Positions 22,332-34,386 of a DNA stretch of 64,000 bases are shown here, in pieces. The position numbers were made by a program, and so were the translations under genes. The DNA lies in NCBI RefSeq assembly GCF_905475395.1, contig NC_058339.1, positions 12,346,001 through 12,410,000 of the forward strand, written 5' to 3'. Source of the DNA: Chrysoperla carnea. Lineage: Eukaryota > Arthropoda > Insecta > Neuroptera > Chrysopidae. Numbering within the stretch: position 1 is the stretch's first letter; the number at the start of each line of letters is the position of its first letter. The notes beneath the pieces are model-generated. The model was not told the DNA's origin. It saw nothing but the letters and a program-made list of their open reading frames with translations, and made no database searches.

Positions 22332-24479
22332 ATGAATTATATCGAACATATCAAGTTATTCTTATTATTATTTCTAATAAGAGATAATTGGGCAGTACAA
22401 GAAGAACCAGACTGTTATGGCGGGGATTGGTTGGGTGATGTTACATGTAAAAATGCAAATTTGGAATATATAACCAAATATCTAGAAGACAAAGAAAATA
22501 TTTATGGACTTACCTGTAATTATTGTGAAATACCAACATTAACAAAAGAATTTTTACAAAATGAGAATTTAAAAAATTTAGAGCAAATAGAACTCACTAA
22601 TTGCGGTTTAAGCAAAATTGAGGCTAACACATTTGAAACATTACCCAAATTAATTAAATTAGATTTGTCAAGGAATAAAATTGAATCGATTGAAAATGAT
22701 GTATTGACGTCAGCGAGTGTTAAGACAATTGATTTAAGTTCTAATAACATTAAAAAAATTGATCATACTATTTTCGAAAAATTACCACAGTTAAAAGAAT
22801 TAAACCTGAATTCTAATAATTTGACTTCGATTGATCGCGAAACTTTTCCAGCCCATTTAAACGAATTACATTTAATGTACAATCAAATTACAGCAATTAA
22901 ATCATATGCATTTTGCAAACAATCTGAAAAAAGTAATTTAACACAATTATCATTAAAATATAATCCAATTAAAATTATTCGAGGAAAAGTATTCGAAAAT
23001 TTAGAAAAATTAAAACAATTAGATTTAAGTGAAATGGGTATCGAAATGCTTGATCATAACGCTTTTCATGGTTTAAATTCGTTAGAAAAATTAGATTTAT
23101 CCAAAAATAATTTAACATTTATATCAGAATATGCATTTCCTTTAAAACAATTAAAAGAATTAAATTTAAATGAAAATGAAAATCTTCATTTACCTGTTAA
23201 TGTCTTTTTCGATTTAAATTTGGTAACTGAATTAATTTTACCCAAACATTGTTATCATGAATTACAACCAGGTGTATTTAACGGTTTAAAATCATTAAGT
23301 ATTCTCGATCTAAATCATTTAGGTATTAAAGATTTACAACCAGAGGTATTCAAAGGATTAACTGGTCTAAAACAATTAGGTTTACGTAATAACAGTTTAA
23401 CACATATTAAAAAAAATACATTCCTTGGTTTAAAACAATTAACGACCTTAAATTTAATGGATAATCCAATACAAACCATGGATGCATTTGCATTTAGTGA
23501 ATTGTATAAAGTTATTGATTTTTATTTACCAGAAAATCTTATAATACCAAAAATTTGTTCACATCAATTTTTCGGGTTACGTTCAGTTAAATATATGAAT
23601 TTACGAAATTATTCAATTGAAAAAATTGAAAGTGGTGCATTTTTAGGTATGAATAGTTTAATAAAATTAGATTTAAGTGATAATCGTATTCATGCAATTT
23701 ATCCACATGCATTTGTAATAACATTAAAAGAATTATATTTACAAAATAATTTTATTAAACAATTCGAATATGCAAATGTATTTGATGATTTGAAATTTTT
23801 ACAAAAGTTAAATATATCGAGTAATTATTTAATTGATTTTAATGATAAAGTTTTTATGCCATTAAAATATATTACCCAATTAGATATCAGTAATAATTCG
23901 TTAACTAATTTTTATGTTGAGGAATTAACATGTTTATATACAACATACTTAAATCAATTGTATTTACATGATAATCAATGGAATTGCACGAGATTAGAAA
24001 GTATTTTAACACATTTAAATAAATTACATGTAAAATTTTATCCAGAATATCCCCAAATTCATGTAACTAATATTGCTGGAATACAATGTGATTCGAAAAA
24101 TAATACTGCATCACTTGCATTGGCTGCATTTAGTGCTGAAGAAAATGAAGATCGATATATGGTCTGTAAAGAATATTTCGAGAAAACTACAACTGAAATA
24201 ATTATCACTACGAGTTTCCAATCGGATATTACTGTTACACCAATTCAAGACGAAGAGGATGAAGATGGTTGGGTGATTTATTATTATGTTGATGAAATGT
24301 CATTTGTTTCATTTCTGATAATTATTGTGATTGGTGTTATTATCGGATGTATGGCTTCTAGTATATTTTCACAAAGTTCTGAAGGTACTGTTTATCCTGC
24401 TGTTACATCAGTATCTTCAACGGTTGCTACAATTGATAATACGTTACCAACATATGAACAATGTAGTAACAATAAATAA
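22332..24479 (+). CDS. Single-pass membrane protein with extracellular leucine-rich repeats
   Basis: 715 aa. Residues 1-21 form a signal peptide (MNYIEHIKLFLLLFLIRDNW), followed by a short cysteine-containing N-terminal cap, then about 20 LRRs of the 24-residue extracellular type (LxxLxLSxNxIxxIxxxxFxxL), a C-terminal cap with paired cysteines (NQWNCTRLESIL ... NIAGIQCDS), an acidic stem and a membrane helix at about 658-680. A 35-residue cytoplasmic tail ends TLPTYEQCSNNK. It has no TIR domain, so it is not a Toll receptor. The architecture suits a cell-surface adhesion or recognition protein. An AATAAA hexamer (24471-24476) abuts the stop codon. It is related to the protein encoded at 28304-30100. 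The start is supported by the acceptor immediately before the ATG and by the signal peptide. Confidence 0.88.
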   Translation: MNYIEHIKLFLLLFLIRDNWAVQEEPDCYGGDWLGDVTCKNANLEYITKYLEDKENIYGLTCNYCEIPTLTKEFLQNENLKNLEQIELTNCGLSKIEANTFETLPKLIKLDLSRNKIESIENDVLTSASVKTIDLSSNNIKKIDHTIFEKLPQLKELNLNSNNLTSIDRETFPAHLNELHLMYNQITAIKSYAFCKQSEKSNLTQLSLKYNPIKIIRGKVFENLEKLKQLDLSEMGIEMLDHNAFHGLNSLEKLDLSKNNLTFISEYAFPLKQLKELNLNENENLHLPVNVFFDLNLVTELILPKHCYHELQPGVFNGLKSLSILDLNHLGIKDLQPEVFKGLTGLKQLGLRNNSLTHIKKNTFLGLKQLTTLNLMDNPIQTMDAFAFSELYKVIDFYLPENLIIPKICSHQFFGLRSVKYMNLRNYSIEKIESGAFLGMNSLIKLDLSDNRIHAIYPHAFVITLKELYLQNNFIKQFEYANVFDDLKFLQKLNISSNYLIDFNDKVFMPLKYITQLDISNNSLTNFYVEELTCLYTTYLNQLYLHDNQWNCTRLESILTHLNKLHVKFYPEYPQIHVTNIAGIQCDSKNNTASLALAAFSAEENEDRYMVCKEYFEKTTTEIIITTSFQSDITVTPIQDEEDEDGWVIYYYVDEMSFVSFLIIIVIGVIIGCMASSIFSQSSEGTVYPAVTSVSSTVATIDNTLPTYEQCSNNK

Positions 24480-24522
24480 TTAATTATTTTGTAAGGAGAG
24501 TAGTTGTAATGGTCGAAGAGAC

Positions 24523-24970
24523 GGTATAAGGTCAATTTTCATCCATCTGTGTTCATGGCTGTTTTTAACTAAATTAATTTGCATCAATTTCCCATGAAGG
24601 ATTTTTTTCAGGCATATATCATTATTTTTGTAATTAAATTATCTTTCTTCTGATATCAATTTCGATTGGTTAACCGTTAACCGATTAGTGAAGTTATCTA
24701 TATGACTTAGCTGTTAATATGGTATGAACAGATCTACACCGATCTGTTACTCAGTCGAAATTGGTATCAGAAGAAAGATAATTTAATTACAAAAATAATG
24801 ATATAGGCTTTCCTGAAAAAATCGTTTATGAAAAAATTGATTGAAATAAATTTAATTAAAAATAGCCATGAACGCTTTTCGGTAAATGTGATAGGAATCT
24901 TTCAAAATCAAAAAAATTTCATTAAACATGTGAGTCATCTGGTCAGATGGGTGAACATCGACCTTATAAA
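24523..24970. mobile_element. Fold-back element with ~120-140-bp arms
   Basis: The left arm (24523-24665) runs GGTATAAGGTC...CATCTGTGTTCATGGC...TGATATCAATTTCGA. The right arm (24754-24970) is its reverse complement except for an extra block of about 70 bp (24878-24945) between the two outer segments. The outermost pair is TATAAGGTC and GACCTTATA. The short open frame at 24828-25082 is translated from the right arm and is not a gene. Confidence 0.8.
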
Positions 24971-25623
24971 TTGGAAATTATATTGTGAAATATTTTTTGA
25001 TCTGACAATAAACATAAGTATACCTAGAAGAGGAAAATTACCAGAGCGTCCCGATTTTTTGAAAGGTCATTTTTTGAAATAAATTTGTTTTTCAACTTAC
25101 TTATTTGCCTACTTTTACTATTGTGGACATATTAAGGTTGACACGCTAAGCGCGTTAAAAATGATGGATGTTGATTTCAGTGACGTTCGTCAAATTCAAT
25201 TTCGAACAAACTGATTAGGTTTTCATAGAAATGCATAATTAGTCTAAAGGTATACTTACATAATAATTAATAAAATCTATAAAATTTTATCTGTATCTAA
25301 CAAAAATTAAAGTTAAGATGTAATTAGGAATTGGATTATTGGATGTTTGTATATTTTATTAACTTAAATAAATGTAGTATAAGAAACACTGTTCCGTTTT
25401 ATTTAATTTTCCAGGGAAATTTGAAGTCATGGTGGTGAGCTAGGTAACTACTTATCTGCCAATAATACTTTCTCAAGTAATGAAAAGCTATGCCATATCA
25501 TAAAATACATACGCTATGCATTAAGAATCTTTTTATTAAATTTCTTAAAGAAAGTTATCACTTACATTTCGTAAAATTGAAATAAAAATCTTTCGTAACC
25601 ATTAAAAATTTGAAAAAAATACT

Positions 25624-25792
25624 TTTTATGGTAAGCATGACCTAATTTTCCCATCGTTTCCACCATATTATATATACATGCGTTTTTTTAGTTTTAAGTT
25701 AAAAATTGAAATAAAAAAATGCGTCACTCATACTTGACTAATCCAAATATAGTGGAAGCGATGGGAAAATCAGATCATGCTTACCATAAAAA
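25624..25792. mobile_element. MITE with ~45-bp terminal inverted repeats
   Basis: TTTTTATGGTAAGCATGA...CCCATCGTTTCCACCAT at the left pairs with AGTGGAAGCGATGGG...TCATGCTTACCATAAAA at the right. About 169 bp, non-coding. Confidence 0.8.
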
Positions 25793-26073
25793 TGCATTGT
25801 CATTCGATTTAAAATCCGAAACCAAGAAGTGGATCAAATTTTGATTGCAAAATTCCTGGACATACATACAAGGAATCTTTGGTCACACTCCTTCGAAATG
25901 GCTCGGCCGATATTAATGAAATTTTTCTGTATAGTTGATAGATATGAGAATATGTTGTAAGCTATTTTTCACTCTCCTACTCCCACCTCGATTAAGCAGG
26001 CCTGCAAGAAAATCCGTCAACTTTTGAATCCACTACTTAATCGAAATTATTTCGATTATAGAATGCTACATTA

Positions 26074-26405
26074 TCACCAAATAACATGAGCTCTACTTTA
26101 TTTTCTATAAAATTACGGTTTTGTGAACAAAAGGGTAGACAAGTGTGGACAGGGGAAATGATGGCTAAAGCGGGATAGTTTTTGTTTTTAAAGTTGAAAT
26201 TTTCCCAACGAATACGATATTCATTGACTGTCTGGCGATACGAAGTTCGCCGGGTAAACTAGCATATAAGCTCTAATGAACAAAAGAGGAGACAAGTGAG
26301 CGCAGAGGAATTGAAGGCTATATATAGCGCGGTAGTCTTTGTTTTTAAAATTGAAATTGCCCAATGAATACGACATTCATTGTATGAAGTTCGCCGGGTA
26401 AGCTA
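26074..26405 (+). repeat. Two tandem copies of a dispersed repeat ending in GCCGGGTAARCTAG
   Basis: Copy 1 (about 26074-26264) and copy 2 (about 26277-26405) share TGAACAAAAG, GACAAGTG, GGAAWTGAWGGCTA, TTTGTTTTTAAA and the ending GAAGTTCGCCGGGTAARCTAG. The GAATGCTACATTATC...CATGAGCTCT part of copy 1 is also found at 50505-50560. The 63365-63475 locus has the same GTGAACAAAAG...TTTAAAATTGAA order. Confidence 0.7.
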
Positions 26406-26744
26406 GTTTAGTTTTTCGTAGTTCATTAATAAATATGATAAAGAATTTAATCAGAAAATCGTTGACCCTGACCTCTAAAGGTTTTATCTACCACAACTTT
26501 TTAAAATATGCACACTACTATAAAATAACGAAAGATGATTTGTCACGATATGTGATATTATTTTTCAAAAGACAGATTTTCAATCATGAATATTTTATGT
26601 ATAGTACACAATTCTGTTAGCTAGTAATGTTTTTGCACTCATTTAAATCCAATCCAAGTAAATTGATTGAAATACATACAGACACAAAGTTGCTGATCGA
26701 ATCTTTAAAAGGGTATTTTATCATTTAAATGGTCCATTAAGGTG

Positions 26745-27117
26745 CTATAGTATATACCGGGTTAATCTATATAACTGGTACATGGAGGCGGAGTTTACAT
26801 ACATAAGGGCTTACCCTTATACAAAAATTTTTAAATAGTAGGATATTTTTGAATCATTCAAAATTGTAATTGACCATTTAGATAAATTTTAACCTTTATT
26901 GATTCGTTTTAACATGAAATATTTATTGCTTTATTGCTTTATTGCTTTACAATGAGACAGATAATATATTTGAAAATAGATATTTTTTATTATTTACAAA
27001 AATCTCCTACTATTGGATATTTGTATATCCAATGAAAATATTAAATTAAATTAAGGCGGTCAACTTAAAATACTCAATGTACTCTATATGTTGGCTGACC
27101 CTGTATATATACTATAC
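26745..27117. mobile_element. Candidate MITE with CTATAGTATAT...ATACTATA ends
   Basis: Left CTATAGTATATACCGGGTTA and right TGACCCTGTATATATACTAT are imperfect reverse complements. About 370 bp without coding capacity. Moderate support because the termini are partly simple AT sequence. Confidence 0.45.
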
Positions 27118-27258
27118 CTACCTAAAACGTTTATAGAAAATGATCACCATATTGTATTCATATACTTACTGAATGCGAATTTGTTAAATATTGACGCTGA
27201 AATTATCAGTTAAAGGACCCCGAACACAATAAAATGATTTTTGGTTTCGATTAAAAAT

Positions 27259-27664
27259 TTTACTTCCCAGAGGAAGTTAATGTAATGGGGCCGATTTTTT
27301 CAATGTGACGTCTTTGTGTCTGTGTAAGTATGTGCGTATGTTCGTATGTTCGTTTGGATTCTTACGCCTCAATTATGTCGCGAACCAGTTATGACATTAA
27401 CACGTGACTGGGCTTATTCGACGTGTAATCGCGTATTTGAGAACTGAAAGAGTTTTAAACAGAATTAGTTGTGCCGTTTTTTAATGGTAATAAAAAAATT
27501 GGAAAAAACTGAATAAATAGAAACTGAAAAGTGGATAAAACACATCATTTATCTATGGAGATAATGATCGTTCCAGCATCAGCTGCAGTACATGTTCGAA
27601 GAATAATCTATGAAGGCTAACAAGACCTTTTTTTCAATGTTTTTTTTCTTCTCTGGGAAGTTAG
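27259..27664. mobile_element. Candidate short transposon with ACTTCCCAGAG ends
   Basis: TTACTTCCCAGAGGAAGTTA near 27260 and TTCTCTGGGAAGTTAG near 27650 form short inverted termini. The interior starts with GGGGCCGATTTTTTCAATGT followed by GTGTCTGTGT and repeated GTATGTTCG, with no intact gene. Confidence 0.45.
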
Positions 27665-28235
27665 TCGTGTGGACTACAGGGGTTTCACTTACACGACTTC
27701 AGTATCACATCGACTATGTACTACCAATATATTAAACTATGGATAAAGGTAGTTTTGATCATGCTGGTCAAAAGTTCAATTCGACTCAACCCTCAAAAAC
27801 CCTTCTCTTCCGAACTACGGTCCTTCAAAGGTTTTGTCTACATGAGATATTGATTTTTGGTCTTGGTAAAAATTTTTTGAAAACCATGGATTCAGGTAGT
27901 TTTTTTGTTTGTATGGTTACTATCTTATAGCCAGCCAATATCTGTCTAGAAACCAGAAAATTATGTCTCGATAATCGGAATACATTTCGCTCTCTACTGT
28001 ACTCAAATCAGCAAACGGAAAACTCTTGGACTAAATTATGTTCTGGCATCAGATTGAACCTAGTTTTCCGGGTTCCTACTTACAAAAAAGCTATCGGGCT
28101 TTGCGATTGTAGAATATTACAGGCGTAACTGATGTTTTCAGTAAGAGTTTACTCTGACTAGGAAGAGTCAACTCTTACACATTCAAGAATCTATAAAAAA
28201 TGTTTAAATAAGCCTGTCTTCTCAGTTTTGAAACC

Positions 28236-28241
28236 TTTATT
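28236..28241 (-). terminator. Polyadenylation signal of the minus-strand LRR gene
   Basis: AATAAA on the minus strand, about 63 nt after the stop codon at 28304, a normal distance for a short insect 3' UTR. Confidence 0.6.
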
Positions 28242-28303
28242 CTATTAAATAATATTATACAAATGGACTATTAACACAAACTATACCTCGATTATAACCA
28301 CAT

Positions 28304-30100
28304 TTAAAGTACTTGAACGTTAACAAATTTATTTTGTAAATCATTTTCATTATCATTCTCAATAACTAAATTAATTCTAGAATTAGTTTGTGGTCGTGAA
28401 AATCGATATTGATAAACTTTATCTCTATTAATATTAGATGTATTCTCTCCTTTACGTATAACTTTATACATTAATGCACCAAATATAATTGAAACAAATA
28501 ATATTAAAAATAATGATAATAAACTTAAACCGTACGTTGTATGGATTTCAATCTGTTTAAAATTACTTTCGGAGCTAGTTGTTGAATTTTCTTCGCCTGC
28601 AGAAGTGGTTGATGACGGTAAAACAGTTGTAGTTTCATTATAATCCGATATATTCATTATATCACCTGCCATATCTTCACAAGTTGCACGTAAATTACGT
28701 ACATATGAACGTTGTTTAATTTGATTTGTTAATATATAATTTTCATTATCACATACAGGTGATTCTAAATATAAATCATCATATTTAATATACATTTCAT
28801 TAAATCGCGTTAACATTTCAAATAATCGCTTACAAGGTATTGTATTATTTCGTAAATAAATTTTTTGTAAATTATAATTATACGTACATATAGCTAATTC
28901 AAAATTTGCATTAAATATTTCATTATAACTAATATCTAATACTTTTAAATTATGTGAATTATATAAATAATTATATTTAAATTCATAAATTTGATTATTT
29001 GATATATTTAATAATTCTAAATTATATAAATCCATAAATAATTCATCTAAAATTGTATTTGATAAATTTGTATAAGATAAATCTAAATGTTTTAAATGTA
29101 TTAAACCTTTAAAAAAATTACTTGGTAAATTTTTTAATAAATATTTTGGTAAATATAATTCTTCTAAATTATATAAATTATTAAATGTTTCATTTTCCAT
29201 ATATTCAATAAAATTATTTTCAAATAAATTTAATACTTTTAAATATTTAATATCTTGAAATATACCTTTTGTTAAATTTTTTATATGATTATATGATAAA
29301 TCTAAATCAATTAATTTTTGCATTGGATGAAATATTTTTGGTGCAATATATTCAATTGTTAAATTACTTAAATTTAATACTTCAATTTCATTTAAACCCA
29401 TAAAAGCACCTTCATTTAAGTGCGTTATTTGATTTTCACTTAAATCAATAATACGTAAATTTGAGATAAAGCCAAAAGCTTGCTTTTCAATCATTCTTAT
29501 ATTCGAATTTCTTAAAGTAAGATATTCAATATATACACTTGATTGTAAGAAATCTTGTTTTAACACTGTTAAATTATTATTCGACAAGATTAAATACATT
29601 AATTGATTCAAACCATTAAATGTAAAACTAGGTATAATTTGTATATTATTATGATCTAAATCTAAGAATTGTAATGAATCACGCATTCCTGTAAATTGAT
29701 TTGCTTGTAATTCACGTAAATTATTATCTCGAATTGTTAAATTTGTTAAAGAATGTAATTCTAAAAATGTTTTTGTATGTATTTTTTCTAAATTACAATT
29801 ACGTATTTCTATTGTTCGTAATTTTGTTAAATTTAAATTTGTAAACATAGCTTCGGGAAGTGATGGTATATAACAATTTATTAGATTTATATGTTTTATT
29901 TCAGTTGTATTTTTTATGCTCGTTTTAATATAGTCGGTAAATGTTTCTAATGTTGTATTTTCTTGGCATGTTATATTAGTATTTTTTTCTAAAATACATG
30001 TTGATGTTTTTGGAAGTTTTGCACCATTTGTAACGTGGTTTACCATCAAAATGAATGCCCATATTATACAAGTGAATGTGAATGATCGTAGTGATTTCAT
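28304..30100 (-). CDS. Single-pass membrane protein with extracellular leucine-rich repeats, paralogue of the 22.3-kb gene
   Basis: 598 aa. Residues 1-26 form a signal peptide (hydrophobic TFTCIIWAFILMV), followed by a cysteine-bearing N-terminal cap (CILEKNTNITC), about 14-15 extracellular-type LRRs with many N-x-S/T sites, and a C-terminal cap (NTIPCKRLFEMLTRFNEMYI ... ESPVCDNENYI). A Ser/Thr-rich stem (about 490-520), a membrane helix at 523-545 and a basic 53-residue tail (KVIRKGENTSN) follow. There is no TIR domain. The C-terminal cap aligns with that of the plus-strand gene at 22332 (CxRLxxxLTxxNxxxxK), so the two are paralogues. On the minus strand a splice acceptor (TTTTTTAG, exon from 30117) lies 17 nt before the ATG, so a non-coding 5' exon lies upstream, the same layout as its paralogue. 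Confidence 0.88.
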   Translation of the reverse strand: MKSLRSFTFTCIIWAFILMVNHVTNGAKLPKTSTCILEKNTNITCQENTTLETFTDYIKTSIKNTTEIKHINLINCYIPSLPEAMFTNLNLTKLRTIEIRNCNLEKIHTKTFLELHSLTNLTIRDNNLRELQANQFTGMRDSLQFLDLDHNNIQIIPSFTFNGLNQLMYLILSNNNLTVLKQDFLQSSVYIEYLTLRNSNIRMIEKQAFGFISNLRIIDLSENQITHLNEGAFMGLNEIEVLNLSNLTIEYIAPKIFHPMQKLIDLDLSYNHIKNLTKGIFQDIKYLKVLNLFENNFIEYMENETFNNLYNLEELYLPKYLLKNLPSNFFKGLIHLKHLDLSYTNLSNTILDELFMDLYNLELLNISNNQIYEFKYNYLYNSHNLKVLDISYNEIFNANFELAICTYNYNLQKIYLRNNTIPCKRLFEMLTRFNEMYIKYDDLYLESPVCDNENYILTNQIKQRSYVRNLRATCEDMAGDIMNISDYNETTTVLPSSTTSAGEENSTTSSESNFKQIEIHTTYGLSLLSLFLILFVSIIFGALMYKVIRKGENTSNINRDKVYQYRFSRPQTNSRINLVIENDNENDLQNKFVNVQVL

Positions 30101-33100
30101 TTTGCGTTGATGATAATCTAAAAAATTAAAATTGACATTGTTTACAATTGAATTCTGTAAATTAATTAGTTAGAAAAATGCGTAAATGCAGTTGTCAATT
30201 ATTAATATAAAGGCAATTGAATAAGTTTTTAAATTTACCGTGAAGGAGTCTTAACAACATGAAATAGAATGTTTTTGTACATTCGTTCATGAGTCTGCTC
30301 AGGCATGCGCTTCAATTGCCCTTGATCCTGCTAAGTAATTAAATTTGAGGCTGCTAAGTAATTACGCTGTACATAGGTTTTGATCACATATTACGTTGTA
30401 TCTCGACGTGAAAATTATTTAGTGGGATTACGAGATCATTCTGGCAATTATTAGCATTCGTTGTTCTTGTCTCCGATATTTTTAGTTGATTACATGTGCG
30501 AGATACGATTAAATTTAATTAAGTATGCTTAACTAAACTAACAAAGAATTCATTTTTATTTATTTTTAATTTGTCTGTAGGTACTTGATAAAGGCATTCT
30601 TCAGATAATTGTGTAATTCAAGTATTTTTATTATAGAACAAATGCTAAAAATGAGAAGAAACGCTCAGTAAATTATGGACGCATCCAGTATAAAATTGTA
30701 AGCACAGATGTATAGAATTAGAACTTTGGTTTCATTTATGGTCATACTTTCAAATTCGGTAATTTTATTTAAAAAAAAAATTATTTTTGAATTTTCATTT
30801 TGCTCCGGAGATTTTATTAAACGTCTGGAGAACGGAAAAAGTTTTGATAAACGGAGTCTCCGGTCCAAAACTGGACAGATGGAAACCCGAAAAGTTGTAT
30901 GGGAACAGGGAAGTTGTTAAAGATTCAAAAGAATATTCTGGATGACGAAGAATTTGTCATGACTGTGACTATAAGGTACTAAGAAGAAGTACTTCATGTA
31001 CCGAGTATGTAGACATTTAAGATTGAGGTCAACTGTCTAGTTCTATTTAGGTTAATATCCTTTGAATATTAAAATTGACATTGACATTGGCTTCAATTTT
31101 CAACGATAGTCTATTTAACTAAAATAATTTTTGTAATAAAACTTTGATTAAAAAATTAAATAATCATAAATATTTGTAAATGTAAATATTGTTTTCACAA
31201 GAAATTTTATGTCTTTTAATAAAAATTTTTAACTTACCTTAAATAAATATCGGAAAATTTACAAACACATAACTTTAATTAACCATTTAAACTTTTCTCG
31301 AAGCAAAATTTTTTCTTATAAAATTCGTTTAAAAAAAATGGCTATAGCAAAATATTTCAATTAATGCAAATTGATTAATAATTAAAATGTTATTAATCAA
31401 AAAATAATATTATTTACTGAACAATTTTTATTTTACACATCCTAACAAAAGCATAATAATCTTCATTCATACTTTGATAAAGTGATACCTATAATAGGAA
31501 AGTCTTATCATATCATAATTTATTCCTATCTACAGTAAAATTATTTTAAGTTGGGCTTTTTTACATCGATTAAAATATTAATTGATTAATTTTACAATTT
31601 TTGGACGATATATCTGACGAGGTGTAACCATTTATCAAGAAGTACATGTTTTCTTTAAGGTAAAGTTTGGGTGGATTATTTATGCTTATTCTAGCACTTT
31701 TACCTTGGTGGAATCTGTTCTCTTTTTCAATATAGAATTTCTACTTGAAGCTGATATACTCACAGAAATGTTTATGTAAAATTGTGATTCTAACATCCTA
31801 AAGAAAAATCATGAAACCAAAAACAATTTACAATTAACTAATGTTCAAAAGAAAAATTTATTTACTAAATGCTTCTAACTTATTTTTGAATCCTTGAATT
31901 ACCCTTGAAAGAAATTATCAGAATATAATCATCAGTCTAGTAATTTGAAAAGTTTTATTCACTTCATAAAATTTCTCGAGTAATTTAGTTACTTATTATC
32001 TAAGGGCCGATTTTATGCTGGAATGTATATTACCTTGGTATTGTTAATTTTACCTAGGTTCTAAAATTATTGCCTATTTCTTTTTATGATGATTTAAGTG
32101 TATATAAGGGGAAATTGAAGGCCATTTAGCGTTATGGACTACCTATCATGTGCTCTGCTTCCAAGCTACCAGGTGTAAATATTTACCCTATCTTGTGGAT
32201 TCGTGGTATTTTTTCTTGATTCATTTTATTTGATAAAAAAGTAAAGTTATAAAATAATAATTAGCCAAAACCCGTCCGCTTCGTTGAATAATTCTTAACT
32301 TTATGAATAAGCCTCAGTAGACAATACCCCCTTTTGTATTCGGGATCTCTATAAGGACTCCTTGACCCCCTTTCGTTAGGTATCAAATACCCTATCATAC
32401 GGTTTCGGTTTTCGGTATCAAAGTTGACATCACACTAGATTTAAGAGGGATGGGAGCTCACAACGTAACAATATTTTATAGTAATATAGTTTACTAACTC
32501 CCACTGGTTCCTCCACAATAGAAGAATTAAGAGGAGGGAATTAAGGATGATTTTAACGTAGATTTGGTCTTCGTCTGGCGTTTGGCTTTCTGCCATTGAA
32601 CACCACAAGAGGTCGGGATTAAAAAATTCACAATATACTTCAAAATAATTATATAACAAATATGAAAATCCCAGATTAAAATTATATAATTCAGGACAGT
32701 TTATATATAACTAGCTTGATACAAAGTAAAGGCCACCGCATTACAGCCTGCATAAACAAACAAACAAACAAACATCCTTACTTTCACATTTATGATATAT
32801 AAGGAAGGTATAATATATAGAACGTATTGAATCTGGGTTTTTCCTAATTCCATTTTTTTTTAAATTTTGTGGATAAGTGTACAAAATATACAAGACGCTA
32901 TTTTATTGATAAATATTACAGTAAGTATATCACCATTTTTAATTAGGATATCTTCTTATCAGGACTACCTGACGATTAGTTTGTTTACGATAAAATTAAA
33001 AATTCTTATAATAAATACAACTTTCTTGACATTGCTAGGTAATAATTGTCGTGCATGTATAAATATATTGGATACGATTCAAAATACAAGTCGTTTCGCT

Positions 33101-33284
33101 AATTGGCATCAATTTAAATTTATAAAATGTTAATTGATAAAAATTGATGACATCATATCACATCAATTGTCATGACGGTTTGTATTTAGAAATGTATCCT
33201 CAATACGTTCCCACTAAAATTAATAATTTTTAATACTAGCAGAAATCCGTAGGAAATTTGCCATACTCACTAAGAGCTTTACGT

Positions 33285-33365
33285 ACTAGTACAGTGGCCA
33301 CGTTGAGTTCGTTACGTGTACCTGAATGTAACCAAGTGGTTTGTTCGAATTTTGGCTCGGTGATT
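33285..33365 (+). repeat. Possible degenerate tRNA-like SINE head
   Basis: CAGTGGCCACGTTGAGTTCG (A-box-like) is followed at normal distance by GGTTTGTTCGAATTTTGGCT (B-box-like). Weaker than the heads at 15.9 and 18.8 kb and possibly chance. Confidence 0.35.
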
Positions 33366-34386
33366 ACGAATTTTGTCGGTGAATTGTCCAAATAGTAGCA
33401 TAAATTGCTCCTAGGAAAATTGTACCTTTTTACATTTTTAAATCATCTCGAGTTATAGTCCAAAACTCCAAAAAACCTTTGCTCATCAAGTAAAAAAATT
33501 TAATTTTCATATTTGTTTATAGAAAATTATTTTAAACAATTTATGATATTACTCCTGAAAAATCCGTTCTCAAAATTCTTAATCAGTGAGTCAAAATACT
33601 AAAGAAACATTTGAGTGTGTCCTCTTAAACACTTTTTATGCAGTCGGGTTTTTTGATTTTTTAAATTTATTTATTTACATTTTTTTAGACAAAACTTAAA
33701 AGCATAGAGTACAATGAAACCCTTCTAGAAGCGAATTCCATTTCAATTTTGTTGTTTTTTTTTATTTATTTAGATAAAAATCATTTAATGTGTAGAAAAT
33801 TTTGCCGAGCTTTAATGAAATCGTCGTAATATCCAATTTGAGCTAATGCTTTTAATTAATAGAAAATAGTTTTAGTTTTTTTTTTTTCTTTTAAATTATC
33901 ATACCTAACACTTTGAGAGAAAATACAATAATGAAAATTATTAAAATAGTTGTCAACACCAGATGTGCTCCATAGAACATATCAAATAATACAATATATT
34001 ATTGGTTTTTCATTAATTTTCACACTTCAATTAAAAATATTGCTTGCAAAAAAAGTTTTATGTTTAGTACGTGTATAACATATATAGAGATTTACTATAA
34101 TTAAATTGATGTATAAAAAATAATAATAATAGTATATTGGTAAATACGTATATGTCAAAATACCAGCAGTGTTGCTTCCTATTTTTTTTGTGTTCTTTTG
34201 TTGATTAATAAATTAATTAATTATGTTGTGTAATTTTGTGGAAAATAAACAAAAATACACGATATAGGTACGTAATAATAAAACAAAAATTCACTATGAA
34301 AAATAATTAATCATTACAAGTAAAAACAATAATACGATTTTTTGGATCGGCAGCTAACAATACTTTCGATTGTCTTATTAACAAAT

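Larger units (their letters stand above)
24480..28303. other. Intergenic region between the two convergent LRR genes
   Basis: No gene was recognised. It contains a fold-back element (24523-24970), a MITE (25624-25792), two tandem copies of a dispersed repeat (26074-26405), a MITE candidate (26745-27117) and another with ACTTCCCAGAG ends (27259-27664). Confidence 0.55.

Noticed and set aside
22520-22750. Minus-strand open frame in the membrane LRR gene
   Set aside because: Antisense shadow of repeated leucine-rich codons.
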